Translations under genes and position numbers: made by a program
Part shown: piece by piece, positions 62,066-64,000 of the stretch
How the letters are laid out: the number at the start of each line of letters is the position of its first letter
How positions within the stretch are numbered: position 1 is the first letter of the stretch
The notes under the pieces: model-generated
The model's database searches: none
The model's input: only the letters and a program-made list of their open reading frames with translations
What the model was told of the DNA's origin: nothing
Assembly: GCF_048564905.1 (NCBI RefSeq)
Contig: NC_132994.1
Coordinates: 13,355,652 to 13,419,651 of the forward strand
Origin: Vicugna pacos
Lineage: Eukaryota > Chordata > Mammalia > Artiodactyla > Camelidae
DNA length: 64,000 bases
Direction: 5' to 3'

Positions 62066-62224
62066 CTGTCTAAATTTATAATTAAGAGCTCATCATAAAT
62101 GCTATGTGAAAGACTGTACTAAAAGAATTCATTCTTACTTGTCTATACCCAAAAGTTGTGGGTCTAAGAGAAAAGGTAACACACTCTCAGGCTTCTCAAG
62201 GAATACTCCATTATTTCCAGGAAG

Positions 62225-62690
62225 AAAAGTGACTTTCTAAATCAGATACTAAATAAACAAATAGAAAACAGGCAACTTATAAAAGAGGAAATATAAGTAG
62301 TCAATAAATATATGAAAGACTTTTCTCAGTAGTAATTAAGGAAATGCAAATTAAAGCAATGAGCTCATAACAGCCTATAAGCAACTCTTCCAAAAATTTG
62401 GTAACACGACTTGTCAGGAAGAGGACAGAGAAACTTTCAGCCATAATAGATAATGGGCACAGCTACTTTAATGGGTAATTTTTCGTAGTTTGTTAACATT
62501 AAATATGCCTTACGATCCAGTTATGGCAGTAAGAGATCTCTTCTCTGTAAATGGAACAAAGAACATGCCTAACATATTATAAGGGCATTTACTGCAGTCT
62601 TTCGAAAAAGCAAACTACATAAATGTCCATTGAAAAAGGGAAAACTAATATCTCTCAGTTGTTTTTAGAAAATGAAATCAATCTCCATGC
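62225..62690 (+). mobile_element. L1M ORF2 C-terminal remnant, sense
   Basis: The blocks aaacaggcaacttataaaag, aggaaatataagtagtcaat, attaaggaaatgcaaattaa, gatccagttatggcag and ctacataaatgtccattgaa match the end of L1 ORF2 in order, strongly decayed. Another L1 starts directly after it. Confidence 0.65.
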
Positions 62691-62714
62691 ACAAAAATGG
62701 AAAGGCTTCTAATT

Positions 62715-64000
62715 TAACACATATCTAGGGTCTGACTGCCTTCCTACCTGAAGATCAGGGAAGTCAGTGGACATGTCCTCTGCCTTCTTCCTCTAGACCA
62801 CTACAAATCACCAGTATCTACCTGGAAGGAGCCTAGACATATGACTGCACTCCAGGTTAGGTGGCTGCCATGTGAGGGACAGGTTGCTGAATTGCCTGGC
62901 TCTGATATCCAACAGAGATTACATTCACAAGTCCCAAGGGACTGCAGCAAACAAAGAACCAATTCTTAACTGGCTATCTTCCCAGAGCTCAGAGCAGAGG
63001 GGACAGACAGAAACACCCATCTCCCAGTCTGAAAGAGGTCTATTTGCATACTTTGAAAGCTGCTACTTGAGCATCAAATTTCTTTATGCATCTATTAGCA
63101 CACATCTAGGGACTGAATTAATCCTTCTTGGAGACCAGGAAGCTTGTGGACACCCCTTCTGCTGTCTCCTCCTAGCCAACTTCAAGATGCGAATATTTCC
63201 CTGGAAGGAGCTTATACACATATCTAGTTCCCCAGCTTTTCGAGCTACTGCCCAAGGGATGGGCTCCTGGATCGCCTGGCTCTGACAGTCAAAAGAGCAT
63301 ATATTCTCAAGTGCCACAGGACTGTAGCAAAGAAGTATTTTTAATAGGTGCAGGAGCACTTCTACACACAAAGCTTTAAACCTATGACAAACAAAGAGGG
63401 AGCAGGCAAAACGTCAACCTTCCAGTTCCTCCCTGGATGTGGTCTAACTACATCCCTTCCAAGCTGCTGTCTGAGAGTCCAGTTTCCAATCAACTGGCAT
63501 CTACGTGCTGCCTGTGCTCCTCCCTTTGGGACATTGATGGCTCTTGGCACACTTCAAATACTGAGAGGCATCAAGAACAAAGAAGGTATAAATAAAAATT
63601 TAAGAGAAAGCAAAGGCTTTAGGCTTGAGTGATTGATGAGGTTCATCTCCCACATGAGACCATTCTGTCAAGAATGGGAGAGGTAGCTGCTTTATCTATG
63701 TGCAGAAACCCAATACAGAGAGTAAAGAAAACGAAGAAAGAATGTATTGCAAAGAACAAAATAAAGCTCCAGAAACAGATCTTAATGAAATAGAGATTAA
63801 TCGTTTACCTAATAGAGATGTTCAAAATAATAGTCTTAAAGATGATCACAGAGGAGATGAACAAAAAGAATATCAAGGTAGAGACAGAAATTACTAAAAA
63901 GTACCAAACAAATCATAGAGCTGAAAATACAATAACTAAATTTAAAAATTCAGTAGGGGGGGTTCAACAGCAGACTAGATAGAGTGGCAGAAAGGATCAA
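62715..64000 (+). mobile_element. L1 5' end: tandem 5' UTR units and ORF1 start
   Basis: The element continues past the right edge. 62717-63500 is a 5' UTR made of two related units. From about 63690 ORF1 begins: the frame 63700-63897 reads NKAPETDLNEIEINRLPNRD, which matches the N-terminal part of L1 ORF1 and is followed by accaaacaaatcatagagct, another L1 ORF1 block. The frame ends at 63897, so ORF1 is broken, but the DNA similarity continues to the edge. Confidence 0.82.
62717..63500 (+). repeat. Two tandem L1 5' UTR units of about 380 bases
   Basis: Matching landmarks lie 379-381 bases apart: ctaggg at 62725 and 63106, cctggaagga at 62821 and 63200, gcctggctctga at 62894 and 63274, and gactg(c/t)agcaaa at 62940 and 63320. 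Further on the spacing grows to about 403 (aagctgct at 63057 and 63460), which shows an indel between units. Tandem promoter units of this kind are known from rodent L1s. Confidence 0.85.

Noticed and set aside
1-64000. CRISPR arrays, operons, phage or plasmid features
   Set aside because: No regularly spaced repeats, no dense coding and no bacterial-style genes. The sequence is plainly mammalian.
1-64000. A previously undescribed functional system
   Set aside because: Everything recognisable fits known transposable-element families and their decay. The unassigned stretches show no structure strong enough to propose a new system.

Overview
This window looks like intergenic DNA from a camelid (camel, llama or alpaca lineage). 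The main clue is a tRNA-derived SINE at 20409-20490 with the body typical of camelid genomes, flanked by a clear target-site duplication. The L1 3' ends are of the kind seen in even-toed ungulates. The other repeats are general placental ones: L2, MIR, MER5A, MLT1 LTRs and L1M. The sequence is AT-rich. I find no host protein-coding exon, functional tRNA gene, rRNA, snRNA, CRISPR array or bacterial-style gene. Every open frame I could assign is a decayed L1 or L2 frame, or a chance frame across a repeat.

Layout. 1-6176 is the 5' six kilobases of a nearly full-length antisense L1 with decayed ORF2, ORF1 and 5' UTR. 6.2-15.7 kb holds old MIR and L2 fragments in both orientations and one MLT1 LTR. 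16.0-18.8 kb holds two L1M pieces in tandem. 19-29 kb has the camelid SINE, a 37-base L1 tail insertion, several L2 copies, a 5' half of tRNA-Ile, and a short L1 with a perfect 12-base target duplication. 29.4-46 kb has L1M pieces in both orientations, an ERV1-class LTR, a second MLT1 LTR, and L2 and MIR fragments.

46.3-58 kb is the most layered part. A short L1 with a twin-priming inversion (46316-46839) is followed by L2 pieces. Next is a decayed antisense provirus fossil (48811-57895), defined by two related LTRs and a tRNA-Leu-type primer binding site. That provirus was invaded by an internally deleted L1 (51115-55265), which was itself invaded by a younger 5'-truncated L1 (53277-53787). 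58-64 kb holds MIR, L1M, MER5A and, at the right edge, the start of another L1 whose 5' UTR is built of two tandem units of about 380 bases.

No genes here act together. The value of the window is its record of retrotransposition: target duplications, nesting order, a template-switch inversion and tandem promoter units. I found nothing I would call a new functional system. Boundaries of old repeats are by eye and may be off by tens of bases, and subfamily names were not checked against a repeat library.
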